DNA of 33,723 nucleotides. Source: Paramagnetospirillum kuznetsovii. Its GTDB lineage: Bacteria; Pseudomonadota; Alphaproteobacteria; Rhodospirillales; Magnetospirillaceae. Made by a program: the position numbers and the translations under genes. A model generated the notes under the pieces. The model made no database searches, was not told the origin of the DNA, and saw nothing but the letters and a program-made list of their open reading frames with translations. Below are positions 8,300-16,481 of this stretch, piece after piece. The stretch lies in the NCBI RefSeq assembly GCF_003284725.1, contig NZ_PGTO01000027.1, forward strand, positions 1-33,723. Reading direction: 5' to 3'. Within the stretch, counting starts at the first letter, position 1; the number at the start of each line of letters is the position of its first letter.

Positions 8300-8726
8300 G
8301 ACGGCCCTGTAACCCTGACCCAGGTCACCATGGCCGCCCATACCCATGCGGCCACTTTCATCGGCGAAGCCACCTCCCCCTCCATCCAGACCGAGGTCCA
8401 GGTAGTGGCGACCAGTTTCAACCCTGCCTCCAACAGCACCGCCCCAAGTCCCACCACCCCCTATCTGGCTGGCGTGACGGCAACTGACGTCAAGACAACG
8501 CAGATGTGGGTTGGCAATCCGGGGACCAGCACGACCAATGTGGGCGGGCTGACCCTCAACGTGTCCACTTACCCCGGCCGCAGCAGGCGGCGCGTCGGTG
8601 ACCAACTCCGTGACCGGCGGCGCCCATCCGAGCGGGACCACGGTTCCGGTAAACACTATTTCGCCAGAAATGGGCATGACCGCCTGCGTGGCCGTCCAGG
8701 GCAGCTATCCAATCAAGCCCAACTAG
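8300..8726 (+). pseudogene. Phage-tail-collar domain protein, 5'-truncated and frameshifted
   Basis: The frame running straight on from the previous gene's stop reads VTLTQVTMAAHTHAATF, the 'LT...MPAHTH' signature of tail-collar (microcystin-dependent-type) proteins. It continues to about 8566. A one-base shift near 8569 then moves the coding sequence to the next frame, which reads ASVTNSVTGGAHPSGTTVPV and ends PEMGMTACVAVQGSYPIKPN before TAG at 8724-8726. 'P.MG...C.AVQG.YP' is the standard end of these proteins. The N-terminal half (signal peptide and the F.P.GW..C.G region) is missing. A short intact relative is encoded at 16482-16814 (-). Confidence 0.72.
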
Positions 8727-9044
8727 GTCCTGTTGTCACGCGTCCTCGCCGACCATATCGTCGCGGTTGTCGTAATTACCTTTTGTCGTGGTTACCCGCC
8801 GAAGGCGAAGTCATCGGCGGCCTGGGCGGTGCCAGACAAATCCACAGCAACACATCTCATCAGTATAAGAGCCAGCAGCAGCCTCATGCCATTCCTATAG
8901 TGCCACTGCACTTGCCTAAAGGAAAAAGTCAATGCGGACATAGCCCAGCCTTTTGTAGTTCGATGCCGAAAAATCGGCAATATTTTCTATGGCCCTAGTC
9001 TAGAGTGAAGCGGCAGGGAAGGGGCTGACTGGACCCGGATAGAG
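8727..9044. other. Intergenic region with a truncated signal-peptide ORF
   Basis: This spacer of about 320 bases separates the collar relic from the TrkA-N/RyR gene. It contains the minus-strand signal-peptide fragment described separately and is otherwise AT-richer than its neighbours, notably 8930-9000. No convincing promoter or terminator stands out. Confidence 0.4.
8792..8887 (-). pseudogene. Signal-peptide fragment of a lost exported protein
   Basis: An ATG at 8887, with AGGAA upstream, opens a 31-residue frame. It encodes a hydrophobic leader (MRLLLALILM) and a plausible cleavage site (GTAQA|AD), then stops after ADDFAFGG. Only eight residues follow the cleavage site, so this is probably the 5' end of a broken gene. 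The leader type is the same as in the exported proteins elsewhere in the window. It could also be a tiny secreted peptide. Confidence 0.35.
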
Positions 9045-10862
9045 ATGGCAGAGATGGCAGATATGGCGGAGACAGAGAGCAAGGTCGAAGGAGGGGCAGA
9101 GGACTCCTACCGTAGCATCGAGAAGGTCATCGAGTCGGTTCGCCTGGACCGGGAGAAGGCGATGCGCCTCAAGGTCTATGTCCGCATGGGCATGACGGCG
9201 GCGGCATTCCTTCTCGGCTGGTGGGGCTACCTGACCACCCATGCGGGCGCCATCAAGCTCGTCGATATCGCCAATTACGCCTATCAGGCCTCACAGCTGC
9301 TGGTCTTCAACATGCCCCAGGGGGTTCTCCACAACCAGATTCCCTGGCAGTTGCAGGTTGCGCGTTTCGCGCTGCCCGGCCTAGCCATATACGGCTCGGT
9401 CATGACTTATCTGGACATGGTCCGCGCCCCCTTGGCGACATGGTGGGCCGCGCGCAAGCGCAACCACGTAATGGTGGTCGGCGGTTCCGCCCGCACTCTC
9501 AAGGTGACTAAGCGCTGCGTGGTGGTCGGCATTCCGGTGGTGGTGGTGCTGCCCGAGGGCGATGGCACGGTAAAGGAACTGCGCACCTTGGGTCTGCCGG
9601 TGATCGTGGGCAGCCTGGACAGCCCTGACACCTTCCAGCGCGCAGGGATCGCCGGCGCCAGGGCAACTCTTCTGTTGGCGGGCAGCGACGCCGCCAACCT
9701 GCGCGCCCTGCTGTCGGCCACGGAGGAGGCTGAACGCCGGAGGACGGCCGGCCAAGAGCCGCTTGAAATCGCCTGCGAGCTCCAGAGCCGCATGATGAGC
9801 GGGATGCTGGCGGCCTCCATGGCCGAACGGCGGGGCGGGGCCGCCGAATGCCACATCATCGATTTCGACGACGTGATCGCCCGCCAGTTGCTGCCGGTGC
9901 TCGCCCCAGTGCTGGGGCGGCGCGACGCCCCTCATCTGGTGATGATCGGCAGTGACGAGTTGGCCCTTCAGGTGGCGCGCCGCTTACTGCTGAACATCGG
10001 CGAGAACGGTCATGTCACGGTGATCTGCGAGAATGCCGAGGCCGCCGCGCGAAACTTCTTCCAGAACCTGCCCGGCAGAACCGATTTCCTCGGGCTTCAC
10101 TTCCTGCAAGGCGGCTCCGATCTCGCCGCCGCGAGCGATGAGGCCCTTGAGGCAGCCATGGCGGCGGGTTCCCCGCACGCTCTGGTGATAAGCGGCTCAG
10201 ATGAGATCGCCATGGCCAGGACTCTGCAGGCCATCCGGTGGCTTCGCGCCAGGGGGGAGCCGCCCATCCCCGTTCTGGTGCGCCAGCGCGCCGGGCAGAC
10301 CTTGGCGAGGGCGGGGCGACTGTCCATCCCCGATGGGGACTGGGCGGCGCGGCTCGCCACCTTCGGCGACGATGGAGACGAATGCGATCCCGAGGCCCTG
10401 CTGCGCGGTCACATCGATCGGCTGGCGAGGGCGGTGCATCAGGCCTATCTCGACCTGTCCCCCGAAGGACCGAGCGCTGTTCCCTGGTCCGGACTGGCGG
10501 AAACATTCAGGGAGTCCTGCAGGCGCCAGGCCGATCATGTCCACATCAAGCTGGCGCGGCTGTGCCTGGAGGCCTGCCTCGAGCAAGATGGCGAGGCGCT
10601 CGTCCTCGACCCGGCACGGATCGAGGATCTGGCCGAGTTCGAGCATTGGCGATGGTGTGTCGATCGCTGGCTGGACGGTTGGACCCTGGGGGAGCGCAAG
10701 GACGTTGCGGCGCAGATCAGCCCCCATCTGAAGCCCTATGCGCAGCTCGACGAGGCGATCAAGGAGTTCGACCGTGCCGCCGTGCGGAACATTCCCGCCG
10801 TCCTGGCCGCGGCTGGCCTGGCGGCACGCCCCCAGGGCGATATATACGGGATGGCACGATAA
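9045..10862 (+). CDS. Membrane TrkA-N/RCK-like protein with C-terminal RyR domain
   Basis: The 605-aa product has hydrophobic segments at about residues 48-68 and 103-127. A first Rossmann domain follows (about 141-260, VMVVGGSARTLKVTKRCVVV), resembling TrkA-N domains of potassium-channel regulators. A second half (about 299-420) starts LVMIGSDELALQVARRLLLN. The C-terminal segment (about 530-592), with LAEFEHWRWCVDRWLDGW and PYAQLDEAIKEFDRAAVRNI, matches the ryanodine-receptor repeat domain known in prokaryotes. The Gly-rich loops are degenerate (GGSART instead of GxGxxG), so nucleotide specificity may differ. Prokaryotic RyR domains have been discussed as ligand-sensing modules in nucleotide-centred systems; a channel-like sensor is my inference. 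Several in-frame ATGs (9045, 9054, 9063) compete as start. Confidence 0.85.
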   Translation: MAEMADMAETESKVEGGAEDSYRSIEKVIESVRLDREKAMRLKVYVRMGMTAAAFLLGWWGYLTTHAGAIKLVDIANYAYQASQLLVFNMPQGVLHNQIPWQLQVARFALPGLAIYGSVMTYLDMVRAPLATWWAARKRNHVMVVGGSARTLKVTKRCVVVGIPVVVVLPEGDGTVKELRTLGLPVIVGSLDSPDTFQRAGIAGARATLLLAGSDAANLRALLSATEEAERRRTAGQEPLEIACELQSRMMSGMLAASMAERRGGAAECHIIDFDDVIARQLLPVLAPVLGRRDAPHLVMIGSDELALQVARRLLLNIGENGHVTVICENAEAAARNFFQNLPGRTDFLGLHFLQGGSDLAAASDEALEAAMAAGSPHALVISGSDEIAMARTLQAIRWLRARGEPPIPVLVRQRAGQTLARAGRLSIPDGDWAARLATFGDDGDECDPEALLRGHIDRLARAVHQAYLDLSPEGPSAVPWSGLAETFRESCRRQADHVHIKLARLCLEACLEQDGEALVLDPARIEDLAEFEHWRWCVDRWLDGWTLGERKDVAAQISPHLKPYAQLDEAIKEFDRAAVRNIPAVLAAAGLAARPQGDIYGMAR

Positions 10863-11143
10863 CCCCGGCGGCTTCGGACGTTGAAGGGATGCGGGCTGGG
10901 CGTGCTTGCCACTTGGAATTTAGGAGCGATACCCCTTACGGAGATGGCCGTTGCTGCCGTGATATTCTGGCTTTCCACCGTGTGATCAGGCAGCGACACC
11001 ACTCGGGAAGACACGACCCGGAAGGGATGAATTTTCCGATAGGCCGGATGGGCAATACACATGCCGCAAGACAAATTCAAAATAGAAATGGCACAGCCTC
11101 GTCGGGGCGTGGGCGTTAATCTCCGGCCGTGGAAGGCGCCCTG

Positions 11144-11488
11144 ATGATCGCCGAATTCCAAGCCCTGATCCTGGCTGCGGTGATCGAGGGGCCCGTTGCC
11201 TACCTCCTCATCCGTTGGACCGGCTGGTCATGCCGTGGGGCCGTCCACGCTGGACTGGCCGCAATCGTTGCGACCGGGGTCACCCATCCGCAGGTGTGGG
11301 AGGGCGTTCTCTGGGCCTATCGGCACTACCCAGTCTGGCCCTCGGCCCTGGTGGCCGAGGCCTTGGTGGTGCTGGTCGAGGCGGCGCTGATGAGCTGGAT
11401 GATCGGACTGGCGCCCAGGCAGGCCTTGGCCCTGTCACTGCTCACCAACACCGCTTCCTTTCTGGCCGGATTGGTGGTTCTGCGCTGA
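11144..11488 (+). CDS. Small membrane protein, paralogue of the 18959 gene
   Basis: The 114-aa product has about four membrane segments. Key features are EGPVAYLLIRWTGWSCRGAV near the N-terminus, ATGVTHPQVWEG in the middle, VVLVEAAL, then LLTNTASFLAGLVVL at the C-terminus. The same order (E.P, 'GVTHP..W', 'VEA', 'N..S..AG.VV') is found in the protein at 18959-19297, so the two are paralogues. I chose ATG 11144 rather than 11129 because GGAAGG lies about nine bases upstream and the alignment with the paralogue starts there. Function is unknown; the conserved acidic and Asn residues inside predicted helices suggest a transport or quinone/metal-related role, but that is speculation. The stop lies five bases from the stop of the convergent ankyrin gene. 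Confidence 0.72.
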   Translation: MIAEFQALILAAVIEGPVAYLLIRWTGWSCRGAVHAGLAAIVATGVTHPQVWEGVLWAYRHYPVWPSALVAEALVVLVEAALMSWMIGLAPRQALALSLLTNTASFLAGLVVLR

Positions 11489-11493
11489 GCGGG

Positions 11494-12264
11494 CTATTGC
11501 TTGGCGCCGTTACGGATCAGAACGTCCGCCGCCCTTTTTTCGCGGCTGAAATTATGCAGGGCCATCCACAGGGGGGTATGCCCGCTGTTGTCTCGGGCAT
11601 TGATTTCCGCACCGGCCCCCAGCAGAAGGTCCACGCATTCATTACATTCATTGGCCGCAGCCACATGCAGAGCCGTGGCGCCGTCGGCCGTGACGGCATT
11701 GACATTGGCGCCAGCCGCCAGCAGCCGTTTCAAGGATAGCTGGGATCTGGTTCTCGCCGCCACATGCAGGGCGGTGGAGCCGTCATTGGCCGTGGCCATC
11801 ACGTTCGCTCCGCGCTTGATCAGGACGGCCAGGAAATCCTCCACGAAGGCTTCACTGATCAGCGGCGTCTCACCGTTCTTGTTCCGGGCGTCAATCTTGG
11901 CGCCACGGTCCAGCAGCAACGTCGCAATTTCTGGCTCCCAGGCATGGAACAGCAGGGTTTCGCCGCTTGAGTTCACCTCGTCCATGTCGGCGGCCCGATC
12001 AAGGAGGACTCGCACCACATCCTTCTTTCTCTCGCCGATGGCGAAATGCAGAAGGCTGCTCCGGCTGTACGGATGGCGCAGGGACAGCAAGGCCGGATCC
12101 GCCGCCAGCATGGCCTCCACCTGCACAGCGTTGCCGTCCTTGATAGCCTTGAAAATCGGTGGGTCTGGAGGGATGTAGATCGGGTTGGCCTGGGCCGATC
12201 CCGCAAGCATCAGAATCAGGATAAGAGCGAGAAGCGCCGATCGAAGTCCATTATGCCAGGGCAT
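11494..12264 (-). CDS. Exported ankyrin-repeat protein
   Basis: The 256-aa product starts at 12264, chosen for AGGAGG five bases upstream. A signal peptide (about residues 1-27, ending GSAQA|NP) sends it to the periplasm. The mature part is about six ankyrin repeats of the form 'DG.TALHVAA......LLL..GA.+NA', for example NDGSTALHVAAR and DGATALHVAAANECNECVDL; the last repeat contains GHTPLWMAL. Ankyrin stacks bind protein partners, and periplasmic versions occur near catalases, transporters or effector genes, so no enzymatic activity is expected. It heads the minus-strand direction with the Sel1, Cys-rich and 373-aa exported proteins behind it at short spacing, which may form one transcription unit. 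Confidence 0.88.
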   Translation of the reverse strand: MPWHNGLRSALLALILILMLAGSAQANPIYIPPDPPIFKAIKDGNAVQVEAMLAADPALLSLRHPYSRSSLLHFAIGERKKDVVRVLLDRAADMDEVNSSGETLLFHAWEPEIATLLLDRGAKIDARNKNGETPLISEAFVEDFLAVLIKRGANVMATANDGSTALHVAARTRSQLSLKRLLAAGANVNAVTADGATALHVAAANECNECVDLLLGAGAEINARDNSGHTPLWMALHNFSREKRAADVLIRNGAKQ

Positions 12265-12330
12265 CCCAGCCTCCTTGCCGCGACAGCCTGTGGTCGGAAA
12301 TCGCATTCATCCAGGAAACCAACGCCAGTC

Positions 12331-13350
12331 CTATTCGAAGGGATCGTAGAGCAGCGGGGCATAGCGCAGCATCCGTTCATGCAACAGGGCTAATGCCTCC
12401 TTGTCCCCGGCATCCGAGGCCTTGCGGAACCAGGCATTGGCGGTGGGATCGTCCCGGCGAGCCAGGATCCCGGCATAGTTGCGCATGGCCAAGGTATGGC
12501 CACCGTTCGCGGCCTTGCGGAACCATTCCGTTGCCATCGCGTTATCGCGAGGAAGTCCGCCCTCGCCACTGTCGTACATGGCTCCCAGGTTATTCATGGC
12601 GTAGATGTCGCCCTTATCGGCGGCGATACGGTACAGACTTGCCGCCTCGACCTTGTCCTCGGGCACGCCATCTCCCTTACTGAGCATCCAGGCCAGCCTG
12701 AAGGCGGCCGACGCATGACCCTTGGCGACAGCCTGGCGGTAGTACTTTGCGGCTTCCGCCTTGTCCTGGGGCACGCCATTTCCGCTTGCGTAGGCGTCGG
12801 CCAGATTGTAGGCCGCGAAGGCGCTGCCCGATTCGATGCCTTTGCGATACCAGACAAGGGCCTCGGCCATGTCCTTGGATACGCCGGTTCCATTCTCGTA
12901 GAGCTGGCCGATGGAGTTGTAGGCATCGGGTTCGCCCGCCTGGCCGGCCTTCTGGAACTGGCGCAGTGCCTGGGCGATGTCGCGAGGCCCATTCTGGCCA
13001 TCACTGTAGTAATTGCCCAAAGCATACATGGCCATGGGATAGCCGGATTGTGCCGCCTTCTCGTACCACTTCACCCCTTCGTCCTCGGCCTTCGCCTTTT
13101 CTAGGGCGCGGCCCAGCTGATAGGCAAGGCGCGGATTCTTCGGGTTGTTCTTGACCGCCGCCCGGCAGGCTTCGACGGCCGTCTCGGGCACGAGATTCTT
13201 CCAGGCGATCCCGTCCCCCACCTTGCGAAGATCCCCCGGATGGGCCGCCAGCCGATCACATTCAGTAATCGCCGGTTTCGCCGCCATGGCGGTCGATGCC
13301 CACGCCAATCCCGATACAACCAGCGCGGCCCCTATGGTGTGTCTCGCCAT
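12331..13350 (-). CDS. Exported Sel1-repeat protein
   Basis: The 339-aa product has a signal peptide (residues 1-23, ending AMAAK) and then at least six Sel1 (TPR-like) repeats after a TPR-like opening segment. Repeat signatures include AMYALGNYYSDGQNG, AYNSIGQLYENGTGV, AYNLADAYASGNGVPQDKAE and AMNNLGAMYDSGEGG. Sel1 solenoids are scaffolds for protein-protein contacts. The N-terminal unit (ITECDRLAAHPGD, then AVEACRAAV) with two Cys is common to a family of exported Sel1 proteins in alphaproteobacteria. The start has AGGAG eleven bases upstream. It lies between the ankyrin and Cys-rich exported proteins in the same direction, with 66 and 9 bases between stop and start. Confidence 0.88.
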   Translation of the reverse strand: MARHTIGAALVVSGLAWASTAMAAKPAITECDRLAAHPGDLRKVGDGIAWKNLVPETAVEACRAAVKNNPKNPRLAYQLGRALEKAKAEDEGVKWYEKAAQSGYPMAMYALGNYYSDGQNGPRDIAQALRQFQKAGQAGEPDAYNSIGQLYENGTGVSKDMAEALVWYRKGIESGSAFAAYNLADAYASGNGVPQDKAEAAKYYRQAVAKGHASAAFRLAWMLSKGDGVPEDKVEAASLYRIAADKGDIYAMNNLGAMYDSGEGGLPRDNAMATEWFRKAANGGHTLAMRNYAGILARRDDPTANAWFRKASDAGDKEALALLHERMLRYAPLLYDPFE

Positions 13351-13359
13351 GGTCGTCTC

Positions 13360-13959
13360 CTAGGGCTTGCCGAAGATGCGGCGGACGGGATGTTCGGGCC
13401 GACAGTGAATCTCGTCACGCAGCAACCGCTCACCGTCGCCGGGATGGAACATGATGGCGCTGGTATTGCGGAATTGGACGCATTTCCCCGAATAGCGCTC
13501 CATGCCAGCCTTGACCCAGACCTCGGCGGTGCAGTCGTCTCCGGCGGACTTTCCGGCGCAGAACTGGTCGGCGATCGGAGGTTTGGGTTCGCAGGTCGCA
13601 TTGGGAAGCTGGGAGCGGACTCGCTCCAGGGCGGTGCAGCGCTCCGCCCACCACTCGCCGTCCACCACCCGTTCCATGTGGGCCGGGTCATCCAGGACGC
13701 AGGCGGAGCGGATCTCTCCCCAGTTCCGCCTCAACTGGGCGCGGCAGATGCCCTGTCCTCCGCCTTCGAAGGAATTGCCCGGAATGGCGCATGCTTCGCC
13801 GACTTTCTTGTCCCGGCAGAATTGGTCGGCCACATCAAAGCCCCCATCCTTGATGCGCTGCTGCAGCTTTTCCCAGCCGGGAGGCAGCAGGTCGGCGTGG
13901 GCAGGGATGGGGATCGAGAGAGCCAAAGCCACGATAAAGGCCGACAACAGCAACCGCAT
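13360..13959 (-). CDS. Exported Cys-rich protein with internal duplication
   Basis: The 199-aa product starts at 13959, preceded by GGAGAGGGGGAG. A signal peptide (residues 1-22, ending IPAHA|DL) is followed by about ten cysteines. Two halves show the same pattern: VADQFCRDKKVGEAC...GIC and IADQFCAGKSAGDDC...GKC, so an 'ADQFC..K..G..C' unit has been duplicated. The even Cys count suggests disulfides formed in the periplasm. I do not recognise the family and see no enzymatic motif. A longer in-frame start at 14106 would place 49 polar residues before the signal peptide and overlap the next gene, so I rejected it. Confidence 0.78.
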   Translation of the reverse strand: MRLLLSAFIVALALSIPIPAHADLLPPGWEKLQQRIKDGGFDVADQFCRDKKVGEACAIPGNSFEGGGQGICRAQLRRNWGEIRSACVLDDPAHMERVVDGEWWAERCTALERVRSQLPNATCEPKPPIADQFCAGKSAGDDCTAEVWVKAGMERYSGKCVQFRNTSAIMFHPGDGERLLRDEIHCRPEHPVRRIFGKP

Positions 13960-14065
13960 AGGCTCCCCCTCTCCATGTACGCCAAAGGCAGTAGAGCATA
14001 ATACATAGGATCGTGACCAGTTCGTGGCCGAGCAGGCGTGCGATGCGAGAGAACGGTTTTCCGGG

Positions 14066-15187
14066 TCATCGGCGCGTGAACCGATGGGCGCAGATCGGGC
14101 GCGCATTCGCCTCCTGGGGCAACAGCCCCTCCAATTCCAGCGTCCCGGAATCGCCCAGCCGCGCGGTTCCCTTCAGACGGCGATTGGCGGGAATGGCATT
14201 GCCATCGGTGACGCTCAGGGTCAGGGCGCTCGAAGTCGCGGCATAGCGATAGGTGCCCCAGTAATCGCGATAGGCTTCGAAAGGCTGCCGGGTCACCGAA
14301 AAGGCTCCGGACGCATCGAAGGTCAGTTCGCCGATGGGCTGGGCCGGTTTCGTCCATGCCGACCCTTCACAGGGCCTTTCCTCTGTCTCGCTCCAGGATC
14401 CGGCCAAGGGATGCAGTGTCGGGTTGACCACCCGTACGGCCCCTTCGGTGAACTTGCTTTCGGGGTGTCCCACGAGGCGGGCTCGCAGACTGAACGTCTT
14501 GCCGTCACGGGAGTTCGCAGCCACGATGGACAAGCCCAGCGCAGGGTGTATCACCGCAGGCGCCCCGTCGCTCAAACGCCATTCGGCGACACACGAGGGT
14601 GAGACCGGCTCGTAGTTCCCCGGATATTTGCTGCGATAAAGGCGCGGTGCGATCAGGCTTCGGGGAGCAACCTCAATCGTCTCGGGCCAGAGCAGCAATA
14701 CTCCCGCGGCATCACTCGGGCAGCGCATCGCGTCGGTCGCCGAGACCGGATCGGATGGCGCGATGCCAAGCGACATCGACTTTTCGTCCCACTGCCACGC
14801 ATGCGCGGCAGCCCCCCGCGCAGAGGCGGCGGACAGCAGCGGGGCCGCGGGGATGCCGCCAGCATTCGGCCTGATCTTCAAATCACCCTTGAGCAGCTCA
14901 GGAAACAGTCGCCCGCCGGGGCCAAGGGCGGCCTTCCAGGCATCGCCCGCCGCTCCCCGGAGGTGGAACCGGATCTGCGAGGTTCGTCCGCCATCCTCGA
15001 TACGGGTATCGACGTCGCAACTGGTTAAGGACAGGTCCGCCGTCTTGTCGGCAGGGGCCGACTCGACGCCGAGCAGATTCTCGCATCCGGCCCGCGCGGG
15101 CTCCGAAAGGGTCATGGCCGCGATCAGCCCAACGGCCAGCCAGGGCGCTCGCTGCCGCAATGGAAAAGGCGATCGACTGCGCATCAT
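14066..15187 (-). CDS. Exported protein of unknown function (373 aa)
   Basis: The product begins MMRSRSPFPLRQRAPWL and has a signal peptide ending SEPARA|GC near residue 33. GGAGGAGG lies immediately before two adjacent ATGs (15187, 15184); the second has the better spacing. The mature part (about 340 aa) has few cysteines and many Pro/Ala residues. The C-terminal third contains a possible lipocalin-like block, 'LAGSWSETEE...GELTFDASGAFSVTR', then DYWGTYRY and LTLSVTDG. The 'G.W' then 'F...G.F..+.......GTY......LTL' order is typical of small beta-barrel domains that test for ligand binding. This is a fold impression only. It is the most upstream gene of the minus-strand exported cluster. Confidence 0.72.
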   Translation of the reverse strand: MMRSRSPFPLRQRAPWLAVGLIAAMTLSEPARAGCENLLGVESAPADKTADLSLTSCDVDTRIEDGGRTSQIRFHLRGAAGDAWKAALGPGGRLFPELLKGDLKIRPNAGGIPAAPLLSAASARGAAAHAWQWDEKSMSLGIAPSDPVSATDAMRCPSDAAGVLLLWPETIEVAPRSLIAPRLYRSKYPGNYEPVSPSCVAEWRLSDGAPAVIHPALGLSIVAANSRDGKTFSLRARLVGHPESKFTEGAVRVVNPTLHPLAGSWSETEERPCEGSAWTKPAQPIGELTFDASGAFSVTRQPFEAYRDYWGTYRYAATSSALTLSVTDGNAIPANRRLKGTARLGDSGTLELEGLLPQEANARPICAHRFTRR

Positions 15188-15439
15188 CCTCCTCCACCGG
15201 ATATCCCCGGCACCAGCCGACCCTGACCGACGCCATGCCAGAAGGGTCAGCCGTAAATCCACATGAGTGTAGTCGCTTTTCCTACATACGAAAGGCCCGT
15301 TCTGATCTTGTGCGTCACGGGCGGTCGGCAGCCGTGTTGTTCCTTGTTTCCGCCATGATTCATTGCGATGATCACTCCCGACCATATCCTCGAGACATAG
15401 TTCTAAGGTCTATGGGAGCAGGGCGAGGAGCGATTTCAT

Positions 15440-15901
15440 CTGCGTTGCATCATCAGCCTGGCTCTGTGGGTAACGGGGGCGGAGGCCGCTGAACCTCCTC
15501 GTGCCAAGGGGGTGGTGCTTCTTCCTCCGGAGCAATATCGCGCCCTGCCCGCCATGGAGCGCTTTCGCGCCTTCCTGCCGCCGGCGGCCGACCTCTCGGC
15601 CTGGTTTCCCCCGCCAGGAAACCAAGGAAGCCAACCCTCGTGTACCGCATGTGCCACCACCTACGCGCTTCGCAGCTACTATGAAAACAGGAGGGAAGGG
15701 GGGGCGACGTCGTCCTACACCCCCATGAGTCCGGCGTTTGTCTACAACCAGATGGCCGAGCCGCGAGGCGCCTGCAGCGGCGGTATTGCCATTCCTCTGG
15801 CTTTGCGATTGCTGGAAAGCAAGGGAGCCCCTCCTCTGGAGGAGTTTTCCTACAGCGACAACCGGCGGGTTCGCGTGGTCAATCTGGGGGCCGCGCCCTG
15901 A
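15440..15901 (+). pseudogene. Papain-like (C1) protease N-terminal fragment, degraded start
   Basis: The open frame encodes a leader (LRCIISLALWVTGAEA) and then VVLLPPEQYRALPAMERFRA. Next is the peptidase C1 opening WFPPPGNQGSQPSCTACATT, then YALRSYYEN. The first Cys (PSC) is the predicted nucleophile, and GNQG supplies the oxyanion Gln. The protein stops about 75 residues after the Cys without the catalytic His and Asn, so it cannot be an active protease as read. No ATG, GTG or TTG precedes the leader in this frame; the position aligned to the Met of the second copy (26509) is CTG at 15440, with GAGGAG nine bases upstream. It is probably a decaying gene, although CTG initiation is conceivable. 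Confidence 0.7.
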
Positions 15902-15959
15902 TCCTTTCATCAAAGCCAATCGGGCGGATCGGAAAAAATTTCTCGTGGGAGGCAGGTAG

Positions 15960-16436
15960 ATGAGGACTTTGCGGATTTGGCCGGGATCACGCTTGGCGGC
16001 CTTGCCTCTTTTGCTGGCCGCCTCCTGTCTGGAGGCCCCGGATGCGGCTGCCGACATGCTGGGCGGCAGCCCCTATGGCGTCCTCGCCAACAATGAGTTC
16101 AGGGATGCCTTTGGCAATGATCCCATCTATTTCGAGCCCGGCATCACCGATCTGACCGAAGAGTCCAAGGGCAGGCTGAACCGCTTGGCCGGATTGGTGA
16201 GCAGGCGCGGATGGAGTTACGTCTATTTCCTCATTCAAGGCTACGCTTGCGAAGAGATCAGTGATGACGACGCGAGATCCTTGGGCGAGAAGCGAACACG
16301 CGCCGTTTACAGTCATCTCGTCAGCCAGGGGGTGAAACCCGGCAATCTCAGGCTGCGCAGCCGTGGCTGGCCGCTGTCCTGGACGCCCTTCGCCAAGGAG
16401 AATTGCCGGGTCGATGTGGACCTTGACCGGCCGTGA
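15960..16436 (+). CDS. Exported OmpA-like domain protein
   Basis: The 158-aa product starts at ATG 15960 with GGGAGGCAGG upstream. A signal peptide ends near residue 31 (DAAA|D). The mature part is one OmpA-like domain: PIYFEPGITDLTEESKGRLN (strand and first helix), then GYACEEISDDDARSLGEKRT and GVKPGNLRLRSRGW. The family binds peptidoglycan diaminopimelate through a conserved Asp in 'GHTD' and an Arg further on; here GHTD reads GYAC, so the Asp is absent, while the Arg (EKRTRAV) remains. It may therefore bind peptidoglycan weakly or another ligand. It follows the papain-like fragment by 58 bases. Two other OmpA-like genes are at 18494 and 32568. Confidence 0.82.
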   Translation: MRTLRIWPGSRLAALPLLLAASCLEAPDAAADMLGGSPYGVLANNEFRDAFGNDPIYFEPGITDLTEESKGRLNRLAGLVSRRGWSYVYFLIQGYACEEISDDDARSLGEKRTRAVYSHLVSQGVKPGNLRLRSRGWPLSWTPFAKENCRVDVDLDRP

Positions 16437-16481
16437 CGATGGGGGAACCGGTCAGCGGCCAGACGCTGCCAGGAGAGCCGC

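Noticed and set aside
10238-11119. A 293-residue plus-strand frame overlapping the end of the TrkA-N/RyR gene
   Set aside because: It is Gly/Arg/Ala-rich and lies in another frame of a well-supported gene; its tail runs into the spacer.
10863-11143. Possible gene or small RNA between the RyR gene and the small membrane protein
   Set aside because: No start with a ribosome site, no conserved protein segment and no clear hairpin pair were found in these 281 bases.
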